The notes below the pieces were generated by a model, which did no database searches, was not told the DNA's origin, and worked only from the letters and a program-made list of their open reading frames with translations. DNA of 64,000 bases, taken from NCBI GenBank assembly GCA_002898315.1, contig BEHV01000002.1, positions 1 to 64,000 of the forward strand. The letters run 5' to 3'. Each line of letters opens with the position of its first letter. Within the stretch, counting starts at the first letter, position 1. Positions 27,573-36,029 of this stretch are shown here, one piece after another. Both the position numbers and the translations under genes were made by a program. The stretch is from a bacterium HR19 (GTDB lineage: Bacteria > Calescibacteriota > Calescibacteriia > Calescibacteriales > Calescibacteriaceae).

Positions 27573-28511
27573 GTGAAGAATTTTAATATAAACCCGCTTG
27601 TTCTTAAAGAGTTTGAAGAAAATCTTGACACGCTCAATCCTCAGAGAAGTCCTATCCCAGCGAAAGTTATAGGTTTTGGAGAGATAAGTTCGGTCTTTGT
27701 TATAGACCATCCAGAACTCAAAGGTTATGCCTTTAAGCGACTTCCTATATTTTCAAATCAAAAAGAAGCAGAGGAGTATGAAAAAATTCTGAAAGAATAC
27801 ATAAACATTTTGGAAAATGAAGTGGGAATAAAAGTCGTACAGACCGATGGTTTGATTGTAGAAACTTCTGATGGAAGAACTATATATTATGTAATTCAGG
27901 AACTTTTGCCCCCGGAAAGTATAGGAAACAAATTCATAAAGAATGCAGATAGAAATGAAGCTATTGATTTTTTCAAAGAGGTCATTCGGAGATTAGCAAA
28001 AGTTGAGAAGTTTAACGAAAAGAGTGAGAAAATAAAGGTAGGTATAGATGGTCAGATTTCAAACTGGGTAGTTTTCAAACGGGAGCGCGGTATAAATCCC
28101 GCATACCTTGATGTTTCTACTCCTCTTTACAGGAAGGAAGGTAAAGAGATGCTCAAAGCCGACCTCTTTCTCAAAAGCGCTCCCCCACTTGTGAAGCAAA
28201 TACTCAAATTCCTTTTCCTTGAAAAAGTCCTTAATAGATACTACGATTTACGCCTTATCACAATAGATTTGATAGCTAACCTGCTTAAAGAAAAACTTGA
28301 TGAGAATGAATTTATTCCAGAGCTTATTGAAATCGCTAACCGCGAATTACCCATAGATAAAATAACCTTTGAAGAAGTGAAATCATATTACAAAGGAGAT
28401 GCTTTTATATGGAGTTTGTTTTTATCTTCTAGGAAGTTTTACAGGTTTATTAAGACAAAAATTTTTCGCTCCCGCTACGATTTTATATTACCTGAAAAAA
28501 TAGAAAGATGA
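27573..28511 (+). CDS. Unknown protein with kinase/aminoglycoside-phosphotransferase-like features
   Basis: 312 aa from GTG 27573, which has a GGAG Shine-Dalgarno 7 nt upstream and starts 1 nt after the aminotransferase stop; a longer open frame overlapping the upstream gene by 74 nt is unlikely. The N-terminus shows a Gly-rich strand-turn (VIGFGEISSVFVI) followed by GYAFKRLPIF, like the P-loop and VAIK lysine of protein kinases and APH enzymes. Later ISNWVV and YLDVSTPLYR could be catalytic-loop and DFG equivalents. It resembles an uncharacterised family (I think of DUF6206, unverified). Coupling to the aminotransferase suggests both act on one metabolite. Confidence 0.6.
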   Translation: MKNFNINPLVLKEFEENLDTLNPQRSPIPAKVIGFGEISSVFVIDHPELKGYAFKRLPIFSNQKEAEEYEKILKEYINILENEVGIKVVQTDGLIVETSDGRTIYYVIQELLPPESIGNKFIKNADRNEAIDFFKEVIRRLAKVEKFNEKSEKIKVGIDGQISNWVVFKRERGINPAYLDVSTPLYRKEGKEMLKADLFLKSAPPLVKQILKFLFLEKVLNRYYDLRLITIDLIANLLKEKLDENEFIPELIEIANRELPIDKITFEEVKSYYKGDAFIWSLFLSSRKFYRFIKTKIFRSRYDFILPEKIER

Positions 28512-28514
28512 GTT

Positions 28515-28874
28515 TTATACTCGTTCAAATTGAATACCTGCTAATGTATCGCATAAACTTCTCCAATTTCCTGCGGGTATGTGGAGAAGGAAACCGGTGA
28601 GTGGGGATATGAACCCCATAATCCACCTTAATGCAAGTTTCAGGTGAATTGCCCCGTGTTTTTTCTTTGAAATTCTTATTCCGAAGATTATGTCCCCTGG
28701 AGTTCTTTCAAAAGCCCATCTGAACATCACAGAAGTTGTAAAATCAAAAAAGAGGAACATCAAGATGAAACCTAAAAAGTTTATTTTCCCGACGAGTGAT
28801 ATGAGTGCCGATATGTATATTATAACGCTTCTATCAAGAGTATTAGCTAAAATCCGTCTTATGAAAACATCCAT
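28515..28874 (-). CDS. RDD family membrane protein
   Basis: 119-aa membrane protein with about three hydrophobic segments (18-50, then around 84-100). RDD-family marks are the N-terminal RRILANTLDR, the central RTPGDIIFGIRISKKK (equivalent of GxTPGK-xxG-xxV) and the terminal LCDTLAGIQFERV (usually WHDxxAGTxVV). RDD proteins are small, mostly uncharacterised integral membrane proteins. It is tail to tail with the kinase-like gene (3 nt between stops) and divergent from the Wzz-like gene. Confidence 0.8.
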   Translation of the reverse strand: MDVFIRRILANTLDRSVIIYISALISLVGKINFLGFILMFLFFDFTTSVMFRWAFERTPGDIIFGIRISKKKHGAIHLKLALRWIMGFISPLTGFLLHIPAGNWRSLCDTLAGIQFERV

Positions 28875-28978
28875 CAGAAATGAAATTTTAAAAATTAGAA
28901 CGGTTTTACTTGTGTGTTTTTGAATTTTGGTTATATTTCTGGTTTTATTGCTAAAATTACTGATTTATCGGCTTTTTT

Positions 28979-30283
28979 ATGGGTGATGAGAAGAAATCAG
29001 AGCTGGAAAACGAAGAAAAGGTCAGAGAAATCAGAGGTAAGAATGTTCAAAGTTATGTGCAGGGCGAGGTGGGATTAGCAGAGGACGAAATAGACCTCTT
29101 TGAGCTTGCCGGCATTATATGGAAAAGGAGGAAGCTTATTTTTCTCATCACGATTTCCGCTACTTTTTTGGGACTTCTTGTTTCGTTCATCATGACGCCA
29201 AGATATAAGGCGACTGCTAAGATAATTCCTATAACATCGCAGAAATCTTTTGTTCTTCCTTTTGCTACTTCTGAGTTTGCAAACCTCGCGGGGCTTTTGG
29301 GAGTAAATTTGCCATCTGGCTCAAACACTTTGAGAGCTGTTCTTGAATCTCGCGACCTCGCAAAAAGAGTCATAAAAAAAACAGGAATAGAAAAATACCT
29401 CTATGGGAAACTCTGGGATGAAAAGACGAACTCTATAAAAAAAGGTGTTGACCCGAGAAAAATTCCATCTGATGATGAACTTGCCGAAAAATTCATAAAG
29501 TCGTTTCTCAAAATTAATGAAGACAAAAAAACAGGCGTTATAGAGATTTCAATTATATTTCCGAAAGAACCCACGCTGTCTGCTTTGATTGCGAACGAGT
29601 ATGTTTCAGAGCTATCAGATGTTCTCAACGAAAAAGCATATACTATATCTAAAAAAAACAGAATATTCATAGAGGAGAGGGTTAAGCTTGCTGAAAAGAA
29701 CCTCCAAGAAGCAGAAAAGGAGTTCAAGGAGTTTCAGGAAAAGTATAATGTTGTCGCTATTGATAAGCAGATGGAAGAGGGATTGAAAATATATGCTGAA
29801 CTTGTTGCTCAGCTTGCCGAAAAAGAGATGAAACTTGAAGTTCTCAGAAAAATAACAACCCGTGATAATCCAGAAGTCGTCACCTTGATGTATGAGATAA
29901 ATGAGCTGAAAAACAAGATAAGAGAGCTTGAAGGTGGTCAGAAAAATTTCAAGGGATATATACTTGATACATCTAAAAGATTGCTTATACCGCTTGAATC
30001 TGTTCCAGAGGTTGCTATGGAGTATCTGAGGAGAAGGAGGAATTTTGAGATACAGAATCAGATTTACAAAACCCTTCTTCAAGCGCTTGAGCAGGCGAGA
30101 ATAGAGGAAGAGAAAGAAGATATAACTTTTGAGATAATAGATTATGCGTATCCGCCTAAATACAGGTATTCTCCGAAGAGAAAGCTTATCGTTGCGGTAT
30201 CATTTACATCTGCGATGTTTTTAGGGGTTTTTCTTGCGTTTTTACTTGAAGCGATAGAGAACAGAAGAAAAGAGCAGAGTTAA
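28979..30283 (+). CDS. Wzz/chain-length-determinant-like polysaccharide co-polymerase
   Basis: 434-aa inner-membrane protein with the Wzz topology: a charged cytoplasmic N-terminus (about 1-45), TM1 (about 51-70), a large periplasmic region with long coiled coils (about 225-330) and TM2 (about 408-428) preceded by the Pro-rich YPPKYRYSPKR motif typical of Wzz/GNVR proteins. Such proteins set the length of O-antigen or exopolysaccharide chains in Wzy-dependent systems. No Wzx, Wzy or tyrosine kinase is adjacent; the glycan genes at 52-57 kb could be functional partners. Confidence 0.88.
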   Translation: MGDEKKSELENEEKVREIRGKNVQSYVQGEVGLAEDEIDLFELAGIIWKRRKLIFLITISATFLGLLVSFIMTPRYKATAKIIPITSQKSFVLPFATSEFANLAGLLGVNLPSGSNTLRAVLESRDLAKRVIKKTGIEKYLYGKLWDEKTNSIKKGVDPRKIPSDDELAEKFIKSFLKINEDKKTGVIEISIIFPKEPTLSALIANEYVSELSDVLNEKAYTISKKNRIFIEERVKLAEKNLQEAEKEFKEFQEKYNVVAIDKQMEEGLKIYAELVAQLAEKEMKLEVLRKITTRDNPEVVTLMYEINELKNKIRELEGGQKNFKGYILDTSKRLLIPLESVPEVAMEYLRRRRNFEIQNQIYKTLLQALEQARIEEEKEDITFEIIDYAYPPKYRYSPKRKLIVAVSFTSAMFLGVFLAFLLEAIENRRKEQS

Positions 30284-30310
30284 TTTGGGTTTTAGAGGAT
30301 TTAACATCTT

Positions 30311-30432
30311 GGTTTTTGAGCGACTTCCTTTTCTTTTTCCCGAGAGAGTGGCAGACCTTTGGGGATGAAGAACCTTCATCAATATCACGATTAGGTGTGG
30401 TTCTGCCTGGAAAAATGTTTCAGGTGAAAAAC
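30311..30432. other. Structured intergenic element, candidate ncRNA or bidirectional terminator
   Basis: Between the convergent Wzz-like and sucD genes, nested complementary segments occur: GTTTTT (30312-30317) with AAAAAC (30427-30432); TTTTTCC (30334-30340) with GGAAAAA (30409-30415); GGCAGACC (30350-30357) with GGTTCTGCC (30399-30407, one bulge); and a perfect GATGAAG-AAC-CTTCATC hairpin (30364-30380). Together they form an extended rod with internal loops. The region is non-coding in all frames I checked. It is not a tRNA, SRP RNA or riboswitch that I recognise. Strand is unknown. Confidence 0.4.
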
Positions 30433-30443
30433 TAATCCAAATT

Positions 30444-31331
30444 CTATTTTATTCCGTATTTTTCTACGACCTCTTTTACTTTCAAGCCGATTTCAGAAGG
30501 GCTTTCTGCGATGTGAGCTCCTGCATCTTTTAAAGCGTCAACTTTATCTTGCCACCTTCCGGCTCTCCCCATAATTATCGCTCCTGCGTGTCCCATTCTT
30601 TTGCCGGGTGGAGCCGTCCTCCCTGCTACGAACGCAACCACTGGCTTTGTCATGTGCTTTTTTATGAACTCCGCTGCTTCTTCCTCCGCATTCCCACCTA
30701 TCTCCCCAATCAAAATGACAACTTTTGTTTCCGGGTCCTTTTCAAACATCTCAAGAACTTCAACGAATTTTGTCCCAACTATTGGGTCCCCTCCTATACC
30801 TACACAGGTAGATTGTCCAAGCCCTTCTTTTGTCGTCTGCCACACCGCTTCATAAGTCAAAGTCCCGCTCCTTGAAACTATTCCTACTATACCTCTTTTG
30901 AATATGTATGGTGGCATTATGCCTATTCTGCATTCTCCGGGAACAAGTATGCCCGGGCAGTTTGGACCAATTATTCTTGCCCCTTTTCGTGTTGCATATT
31001 CCTTTGCTTTTATAAAGTCAATAGTTGGTATTCCTTCTGTTATGACGACTATGAGTGGTATTCCGCTATCTGCTGCTTCTACTATTGAGTCGGGAGCGAA
31101 GGGAGCTGGGACGAAGATACATGTTGCATCTATTTTCCCAAGTTCGCTTATCGCCTCTTCACAGCTATTGAAAACAGGAATCCCATCTACATTTTGCCCT
31201 CCCTTGCCCGGAGTTATTCCCCCGACTATTTTTGTTCCATAATCTTTTGATATTTTCGCGTGAAATGAGCCGTTCTTACCCGTTATTCCCTGAATGATAA
31301 CTCTTGTGTCTTTGCCAACCAGTATAGCCAT
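30444..31331 (-). CDS. sucD: Succinate-CoA ligase (ADP-forming) alpha subunit
   Basis: With SucC converts succinyl-CoA, ADP/GDP and phosphate to succinate, CoA and ATP/GTP in the TCA cycle. The 295-aa protein has the CoA-binding N-domain (VIIQGITGKNGSFHA), GPNCPGILVPGECRIGIMP, RSGTLTYEAVW and GIGGDPIVGT, and the phosphohistidine His248 in MGHAGAIIMG. An AGGAG Shine-Dalgarno lies about 8 nt before the ATG, in the 43-nt gap after sucC, as expected for the second gene of an operon. Confidence 0.97.
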   Translation of the reverse strand: MAILVGKDTRVIIQGITGKNGSFHAKISKDYGTKIVGGITPGKGGQNVDGIPVFNSCEEAISELGKIDATCIFVPAPFAPDSIVEAADSGIPLIVVITEGIPTIDFIKAKEYATRKGARIIGPNCPGILVPGECRIGIMPPYIFKRGIVGIVSRSGTLTYEAVWQTTKEGLGQSTCVGIGGDPIVGTKFVEVLEMFEKDPETKVVILIGEIGGNAEEEAAEFIKKHMTKPVVAFVAGRTAPPGKRMGHAGAIIMGRAGRWQDKVDALKDAGAHIAESPSEIGLKVKEVVEKYGIK

Positions 31332-31374
31332 TTTTTCAATCTCCTTTCTTTTTTATTTTTGGTAAATCTGTTTT

Positions 31375-32571
31375 TCAGACATAAGTTTCTTTCTTTTTGC
31401 TTCTTCTCTTTTTTGCTTCCTGTTCAAACTCTTTTACTTTTTCCACTGCGAGTTTTGCTCCTTCTCTCATATCGTTTGCAGTGATTATGTTGAGCTGTGA
31501 TTCGTTCAGTATTTTTCTACCGAGTTCAACATTCGTTCCTTCTAATCTGACGACTATTGGAACTTTTATTCCCATCTCTTTTGCTGCTTGAACGAGTGCT
31601 GTTGCAACTACATCGCATTTCATGATTCCGCCGAATATGTTCACAAATATTGTTTTTACTCTTTTGTCTGAGAGCAAAATTGAGAATGCGGATTTTACCT
31701 GCTCCAGAGAGGCACCGCCCCCCACATCAAGGAAGTTTGCGGGTTTTCCTCCTGCAAGCAAAATCTCATCCATCGTAGCCATAGCAAGTCCCGCACCGTT
31801 TACAAGACAACCTATGTTGCCGTCAAGTCCCACATAAGATATTCCTATTTTTTTTGCTTTGACATCTCTTGGGTCCTCTTGGCTCGGGTCATATAGCTGG
31901 GCGATTTCTTTGTGTCTGAAAAGAGCATTATCATCAAAGTTTATTTTTGCATCAAGAGCGAGAATTTCTCCATCTTCTGTCTCAACAAGAGGGTTTATCT
32001 CACATAAAGAACAATCTAACTCAAAGAACATTCTGACAAGGTTCTTGACTATGTTTTCTGCTGGTATTCCGAGAAATTTTGCGATTTTCTTTGCTTTATA
32101 ATCTGCTATTCCCCAGAAGCTATCTATGTATTCTGTCATGATGAGATTGGGATTTTTTTCCGCAACTTCTTCTATTTCTACTCCGCCTTCTGGATTTGCT
32201 ATAACGCAGACCTTTTCTTTTGACCTATCTATTACTACTCCAAGGTAATACTCTTTTTTGGCTTTGACACCTTTTTCAACGAGGACTTTTTTGACGATTT
32301 TTCCTTCTGGACCTGTCTGGTGTGTGACAAGTTTTTTACCTATCATATTTTTTGCTATTTCATAAACTTCGTCTGGGGAGTGAGCGACTTTTATTCCTCC
32401 TGCTTTGCCTCTTCCACCTGCGTGCACCTGGGCTTTGACGACGAACGAATTTCCGCCTATTTTCATCGCTATTTTTTTTGCTTTTGCTGGGTTTGATGCG
32501 ACTTCCCCTTCTGGGACGGGTATTCCGTAGTTTTTAAGTATTCTTTTCGCTTGGTATTCGTGTATGTTCAT
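31375..32571 (-). CDS. sucC: Succinate-CoA ligase (ADP-forming) beta subunit
   Basis: 398-aa nucleotide-binding partner of SucD. It has an ATP-grasp N-terminal part (MNIHEYQAKRILKNYGIPVP, VVKAQVHAGGRGKAGG), CEINPLVET and LALDAKINFDDNA for Mg-nucleotide binding, and the C-terminal GLDGNIGCLVNGAGLAMATMD and NIFGGIMKCD. It precedes sucD on the same strand, the usual operon order. The ATG follows TTTAGG-TTTT without a Shine-Dalgarno, unlike sucD, in keeping with leaderless first genes. It supplies or consumes the succinyl-CoA handled by the mutase at 21278. Confidence 0.97.
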   Translation of the reverse strand: MNIHEYQAKRILKNYGIPVPEGEVASNPAKAKKIAMKIGGNSFVVKAQVHAGGRGKAGGIKVAHSPDEVYEIAKNMIGKKLVTHQTGPEGKIVKKVLVEKGVKAKKEYYLGVVIDRSKEKVCVIANPEGGVEIEEVAEKNPNLIMTEYIDSFWGIADYKAKKIAKFLGIPAENIVKNLVRMFFELDCSLCEINPLVETEDGEILALDAKINFDDNALFRHKEIAQLYDPSQEDPRDVKAKKIGISYVGLDGNIGCLVNGAGLAMATMDEILLAGGKPANFLDVGGGASLEQVKSAFSILLSDKRVKTIFVNIFGGIMKCDVVATALVQAAKEMGIKVPIVVRLEGTNVELGRKILNESQLNIITANDMREGAKLAVEKVKEFEQEAKKRRSKKKETYV

Positions 32572-32649
32572 AAAACCTAAATTTTGGCTTGGTTTTCTTG
32601 TTTTTGTTTAAATCTGAAATTTTTCAGAGCGTTTTCGTTTTCCTGTATC

Positions 32650-32677
32650 TTGGATTTTGCCAAATTCTATTTATAAA
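32650..32677 (+). promoter_or_regulatory. Putative sigma-70-like promoter of the Fur-controlled operon
   Basis: TTGGAT (32650-32655), 16 nt, TATAAA (32672-32677). The expected start site falls within the first Fur box just downstream. Position fits the only operon on this strand that follows. Confidence 0.45.
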
Positions 32678-32678
32678 T

Positions 32679-32693
32679 TGAGAATAAATATCA
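32679..32693 (+). promoter_or_regulatory. Fur box 1 upstream of porin operon
   Basis: TGAGAATAAATATCA matches the 7-1-7 Fur consensus TGATAATnATTATCA at 12 of 14 defined positions. It lies directly after the putative -10 box, where a repressor would block transcription start. Confidence 0.7.
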
Positions 32694-32705
32694 ATTAAAA
32701 ATAGG

Positions 32706-32718
32706 TTTTGATATTCTC
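32706..32718 (+). promoter_or_regulatory. Possible degenerate third Fur half-site
   Basis: TTTTGATATTCTC, read on the other strand, is GAGAATATCAAAA and repeats the GAGAAT and ATCAA halves of the flanking boxes without the central spacing. It may extend a Fur array; weak on its own. Confidence 0.3.
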
Positions 32719-32760
32719 TTTGTAAGTATAGGAGGAGAAAAATTTTTTGAAAAATGAAAA

Positions 32761-32775
32761 TGAGAATAATTATCA
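32761..32775 (+). promoter_or_regulatory. Fur box 2 upstream of porin operon
   Basis: TGAGAATAATTATCA matches the Fur consensus TGATAATnATTATCA at 13 of 14 defined positions. It lies 30 nt before the porin ATG, and the following bases (ATTAAA/G) match those after box 1, so the two boxes look like duplicated operators. Confidence 0.8.
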
Positions 32776-32805
32776 ATTAAAGTTGCAAAATGGGAGGTGA
32801 AAAAA

Positions 32806-34284
32806 ATGAAAAACCATTTCAACTCAAAATCAACGATGAAAAAAGGCAACTCGGATTCACACAGATGTCAGAACAAAAAAAGAGCAAAAATCGCTCTTTT
32901 AATAGGAGTAGCATTACTTCTATCCACACCAACTCATCTTTTTGCTTATGAAAGACAAGGAGGAATAAGCGTCGGCGCATACGGCTCAACACGACTTGAA
33001 ATAGGCAAAGACATAATCTCGGGCAAAGATAAACTCACCTTCACTCTCCGAAGAATCGTCCCCACATTCTCTGCCACAATAAAAGAAAGATTGAGATTCT
33101 ACACAGAGCTTGAGTTTGAAAGATTCGGATTACTTGAACTCCAAGAGGACTTCTCTCAAAACCCAGAAAAAGGATACTCCATACTTCACAAAACAGAGAT
33201 AGAAGGTTCTCGCGGTTCTGAAATAAAGCTGGAGCAGATGTGGGGTGAGTTTGAGATAGCAAGACCTCTCCGCTTCAGAGTCGGTGCGGTTCTTCCGCCG
33301 GTCGGAAGATTTAACATACTCCACGATGATGATATCTGGGAGCCAGCGAGAAGACCTCTTTCTGTCAGAGACCTCACAGTCCTACCTGAAAAAACTGCTT
33401 GGACAGAACTTGGATTGGGTTTTACAGGAAACTTTGACCTCGCTGATTACCTCGCAGGGTACGAGCTATATCTTGTAAATGGGGTTTCATTAGAGCATGA
33501 CCTTGAAGTGTATCTCATAAGACACAATCTTTCCGATGAGCCAGCTCATAACATGCTAAAAGTTGAAAGCGTTGTGAAACCGAGGTTCGGCAATTTCAGC
33601 GAAGACCTGAAAAGAGAAAAAGCAATTGTGGGAAGGTTCTTTTTCTCCCCAGCTCTTGGACATGAAATCGGAATATCTGGATATGCGGGAAGATATACTC
33701 CGTCTTTCCTTCCTAACGCTGTTTTGTGGTCATCTGCTCTTGATTTCAAAACTCAAATATCTCAAAACTTTGAAATAGAGGGGGAGTATGCTTTTACTCA
33801 GTTTTCTCAGCTCGGAAGAGTTGTGGATTCTCTTGCTCATAAAATTTACCATAAAGAAACCGAGGCACTCTTTTCGGGAAATGTGACGGGAGCACTTTCT
33901 ACCGAGGGAAATACCGAAGTTGAACTTGAAATGACTCTTTCTAAAAATGTTCTTGCCGATTTCAAACACGGCGGTTGGTTGCTTTTCAGATTTAAGTTCT
34001 TCCCTTCTTTCCTCAAAAATTCTCCACTTTACCTTGATGAATCTTCAAAGTTTGTTCTTTTCCTGAGACCTGAGATTGTATCTTTGCAGAATGTTATTGC
34101 TGGTGTTGAGATTGAAGATGGAAAAGCTGAGCTGAAAAAAGATAGCAAAACCGTTTTCAGATTAACTCCCGGGATAGCTTATAGACCTACCGAGACGTGG
34201 GTTTTTTCAATTTCTTATGAGCTGACCGCTACTCGTAAAGATTTGGGTAATATGGTTCTTTTTGGTTTTGCTTTTGGTTTGTAA
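32806..34284 (+). CDS. Outer-membrane porin-like beta-barrel protein, Fur-controlled
   Basis: 492 aa from ATG 32806, which has a GGGAGGTG Shine-Dalgarno 6 nt upstream; the in-frame GTG at 32797 is less likely. A long charged n-region and hydrophobic segment (about 27-44) end at a probable signal-peptidase site near HLFAYE. The mature part alternates polar and hydrophobic residues as beta strands and ends in a Phe-rich strand (LFGFAFGL), as porins do. Segments such as RLRFYTELEFE and PPVGRFNILHDDD resemble outer-membrane porins of phosphate- or iron-related type. Two Fur boxes upstream predict expression under iron limitation. It leads an operon with a flavin/ApbE protein and a cytochrome. Substrate unknown. 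Confidence 0.75.
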   Translation: MKNHFNSKSTMKKGNSDSHRCQNKKRAKIALLIGVALLLSTPTHLFAYERQGGISVGAYGSTRLEIGKDIISGKDKLTFTLRRIVPTFSATIKERLRFYTELEFERFGLLELQEDFSQNPEKGYSILHKTEIEGSRGSEIKLEQMWGEFEIARPLRFRVGAVLPPVGRFNILHDDDIWEPARRPLSVRDLTVLPEKTAWTELGLGFTGNFDLADYLAGYELYLVNGVSLEHDLEVYLIRHNLSDEPAHNMLKVESVVKPRFGNFSEDLKREKAIVGRFFFSPALGHEIGISGYAGRYTPSFLPNAVLWSSALDFKTQISQNFEIEGEYAFTQFSQLGRVVDSLAHKIYHKETEALFSGNVTGALSTEGNTEVELEMTLSKNVLADFKHGGWLLFRFKFFPSFLKNSPLYLDESSKFVLFLRPEIVSLQNVIAGVEIEDGKAELKKDSKTVFRLTPGIAYRPTETWVFSISYELTATRKDLGNMVLFGFAFGL

Positions 34285-34291
34285 GAATCTT

Positions 34292-34297
34292 TAAAAT
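34292..34297 (+). promoter_or_regulatory. Putative internal -10 box before the FMN-binding/ApbE gene
   Basis: TAAAAT ends 8 nt before the ATG at 34306, in the short gap after the porin stop. It could give an additional leaderless transcript; alternatively the gene is only read through from the porin. Confidence 0.3.
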
Positions 34298-34305
34298 AAA
34301 CTGCT

Positions 34306-35493
34306 ATGGTTGGAGTAGCAATATGTCTTTTTGTTCTGGGGAATACGCTCTTTGGGGAAAAACTTTCTGATGTCTCAAGGAGTGTGTTCCCCGCTTCTTC
34401 TTCTCTCGTATATGGAGTCGTAAATATCAGAGATTACGGCGGTTTTTTAAACTTCATGTCTCCCGCAAAACCAACTGTTGAGGAAAAATCTTTTGAGTCG
34501 GTCCTGGCTTATGATGGCGATAAAATTTTTGGACTATGTTCTGTTTTGAACGAGATAGGTAAAGAGATGCCCATTACCTTTATCGTCTGTATTTCAGAAC
34601 CCGGAAAGCTCAGAGTTGATTACATAGATGTGTTGGTTTATAGAGAGACAAGAGGAGGTGAGATAAGGTCAAAGATTTTTTTGAATCAATTCAAGGGTAA
34701 ATCTGAGCAGGACCAGATTTCTGTTGGAAAAGATATAAGAAATATAAGGGGGGCGACTTTATCTGCTTGGGCTACGACTCGTGTTGTGAGAAAAACCTTT
34801 GCTTTGTTCAAAACCCTTATTTCAGGTGGGGCAGATTTTAAATTCATCAGGCAATTTTCAAGCCAGAGCGAGCGTGAAAAATTTATCAGAAGATGTTTTT
34901 TGGTAGGGGATTCCTACTTATGTGTTGGTTTCAAAGATAAGGGTGAAAGCGATTTATTTCTTGAGGAGCTGAAAAGTTTTTCGGAGAAAATTTCAAGAGA
35001 TTTTTCTGACTTTTACTTCTTCAACAAAAACACTCCATACATCAGGGAGCTTATATCAAAGTACTCCCGTTTATCATCAGAGCTTGGCTTTTTCAACATA
35101 TGGTGGCGTGGAGATGGTAAGGCGGACCTAGGTGGAGTGTGGAAGGGCTATGTTGTTGACCTTATCAGAGATTTCTTTCAGAAGAACAACATAAAAGATT
35201 ATGAGATATCCTTCGGTTGGTCAACTTTTTACTTCTCACAAGAAAATCCGGTTGATGTCTTTGGCAAAGTCATAAATATCTCGGGAGCTATATCTGTATC
35301 TGATACTTGGTCTGGATACAGTGTTATCTTCAATCCCGTAGAGGGAAACTTTGTCAGGGAGAGGAGAAGAGTTGCTGTTATTCATCAGAGTGCGGAGTTC
35401 TCAGATTTTGCTTCAACTTTATGTGCGGTGTGGGGTGAGGATTGCGTAAAATATGTCTCACAACATGGTGGGAAGGTTATTTTCATCTATTGA
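34306..35493 (+). CDS. Secreted FMN-binding domain fused to ApbE-like flavin transferase
   Basis: 395 aa with an N-terminal signal or anchor segment (about 1-16). Residues about 90-170 match the FMN-binding domain of NqrC/NosR type: YRETRGGEI, NQFKGK and the acceptor motif GATLS with Thr151 as probable covalent FMN site (R replaces the usual S before GAT). Residues about 195-395 resemble ApbE, the FAD:protein FMN transferase: LGGVWKGYVVDL, FNPVEGNF and AEFSDFASTLCAVWG follow its conserved order, though the usual His before DPxTG is Asn. A carrier fused to its own transferase suggests self-flavinylation outside the cytoplasm. Second gene of the Fur-controlled cluster. Family calls moderate, function inferred. 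Confidence 0.65.
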   Translation: MVGVAICLFVLGNTLFGEKLSDVSRSVFPASSSLVYGVVNIRDYGGFLNFMSPAKPTVEEKSFESVLAYDGDKIFGLCSVLNEIGKEMPITFIVCISEPGKLRVDYIDVLVYRETRGGEIRSKIFLNQFKGKSEQDQISVGKDIRNIRGATLSAWATTRVVRKTFALFKTLISGGADFKFIRQFSSQSEREKFIRRCFLVGDSYLCVGFKDKGESDLFLEELKSFSEKISRDFSDFYFFNKNTPYIRELISKYSRLSSELGFFNIWWRGDGKADLGGVWKGYVVDLIRDFFQKNNIKDYEISFGWSTFYFSQENPVDVFGKVINISGAISVSDTWSGYSVIFNPVEGNFVRERRRVAVIHQSAEFSDFASTLCAVWGEDCVKYVSQHGGKVIFIY

Positions 35494-35518
35494 AAATATT
35501 GCTTTGGGGGGTGAGAAA

Positions 35519-35983
35519 ATGAGAGTTGGTCAAAAACTTGTGCTTTTTGCTCTTTTATTTTTCCCCTTCATTTTAGCGTGTTTTTGGGTTTTCGGGGTGA
35601 AGACCAAAGTTCAGGAAAAAAGAATTGTAATTTTCTTGAAAGAGGAAGAAAAGGAGCTCGTTCTGAGGGAGATGAGGGAACTCCTGCGTTCAGTTAATAT
35701 GATACTTTACGGAATTTCAACGGGAGATTACGATTTGGCTCACCGCTATGCTAAATCATCTGGAATGGATATGGTAGAAAAATTTTCAGCGGTAGAAAAA
35801 ACACTTCTTCTCAAACTTCCAGATGAGTTCAAAAAATTGGGATTTGCTACTCATAAGGGTTTTGATGAAGTTGCGGAATTAATAAAGTCCAGAGAAAACC
35901 AAAAAATATTGAGCGCTCTTGCGGAGCTGACATCAAAATGTGTTGCCTGCCACGATATTTATAGCATTCAAGCTGAAAAATAG
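35519..35983 (+). CDS. Membrane-anchored cytochrome c'-like monohaem protein
   Basis: 154 aa from ATG 35519, with GGGGGGTGAG just upstream; an upstream extension overlapping the previous gene is rejected. An N-terminal hydrophobic segment (about 6-28) anchors it in the membrane. The remainder is helical and ends with a single C-type haem site CVACH near the C-terminus. That position, after a four-helix-like region, is typical of cytochrome c'/c556. Its place between the flavin protein and a His-containing membrane protein suggests electron transfer in the periplasm. The axial ligand other than the CxxCH His is not evident. Confidence 0.7.
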   Translation: MRVGQKLVLFALLFFPFILACFWVFGVKTKVQEKRIVIFLKEEEKELVLREMRELLRSVNMILYGISTGDYDLAHRYAKSSGMDMVEKFSAVEKTLLLKLPDEFKKLGFATHKGFDEVAELIKSRENQKILSALAELTSKCVACHDIYSIQAEK

Positions 35984-36029
35984 AAAAACCAAAACACCGG
36001 AATAAAAAATTCAGGAGAGGTTTTTAACT

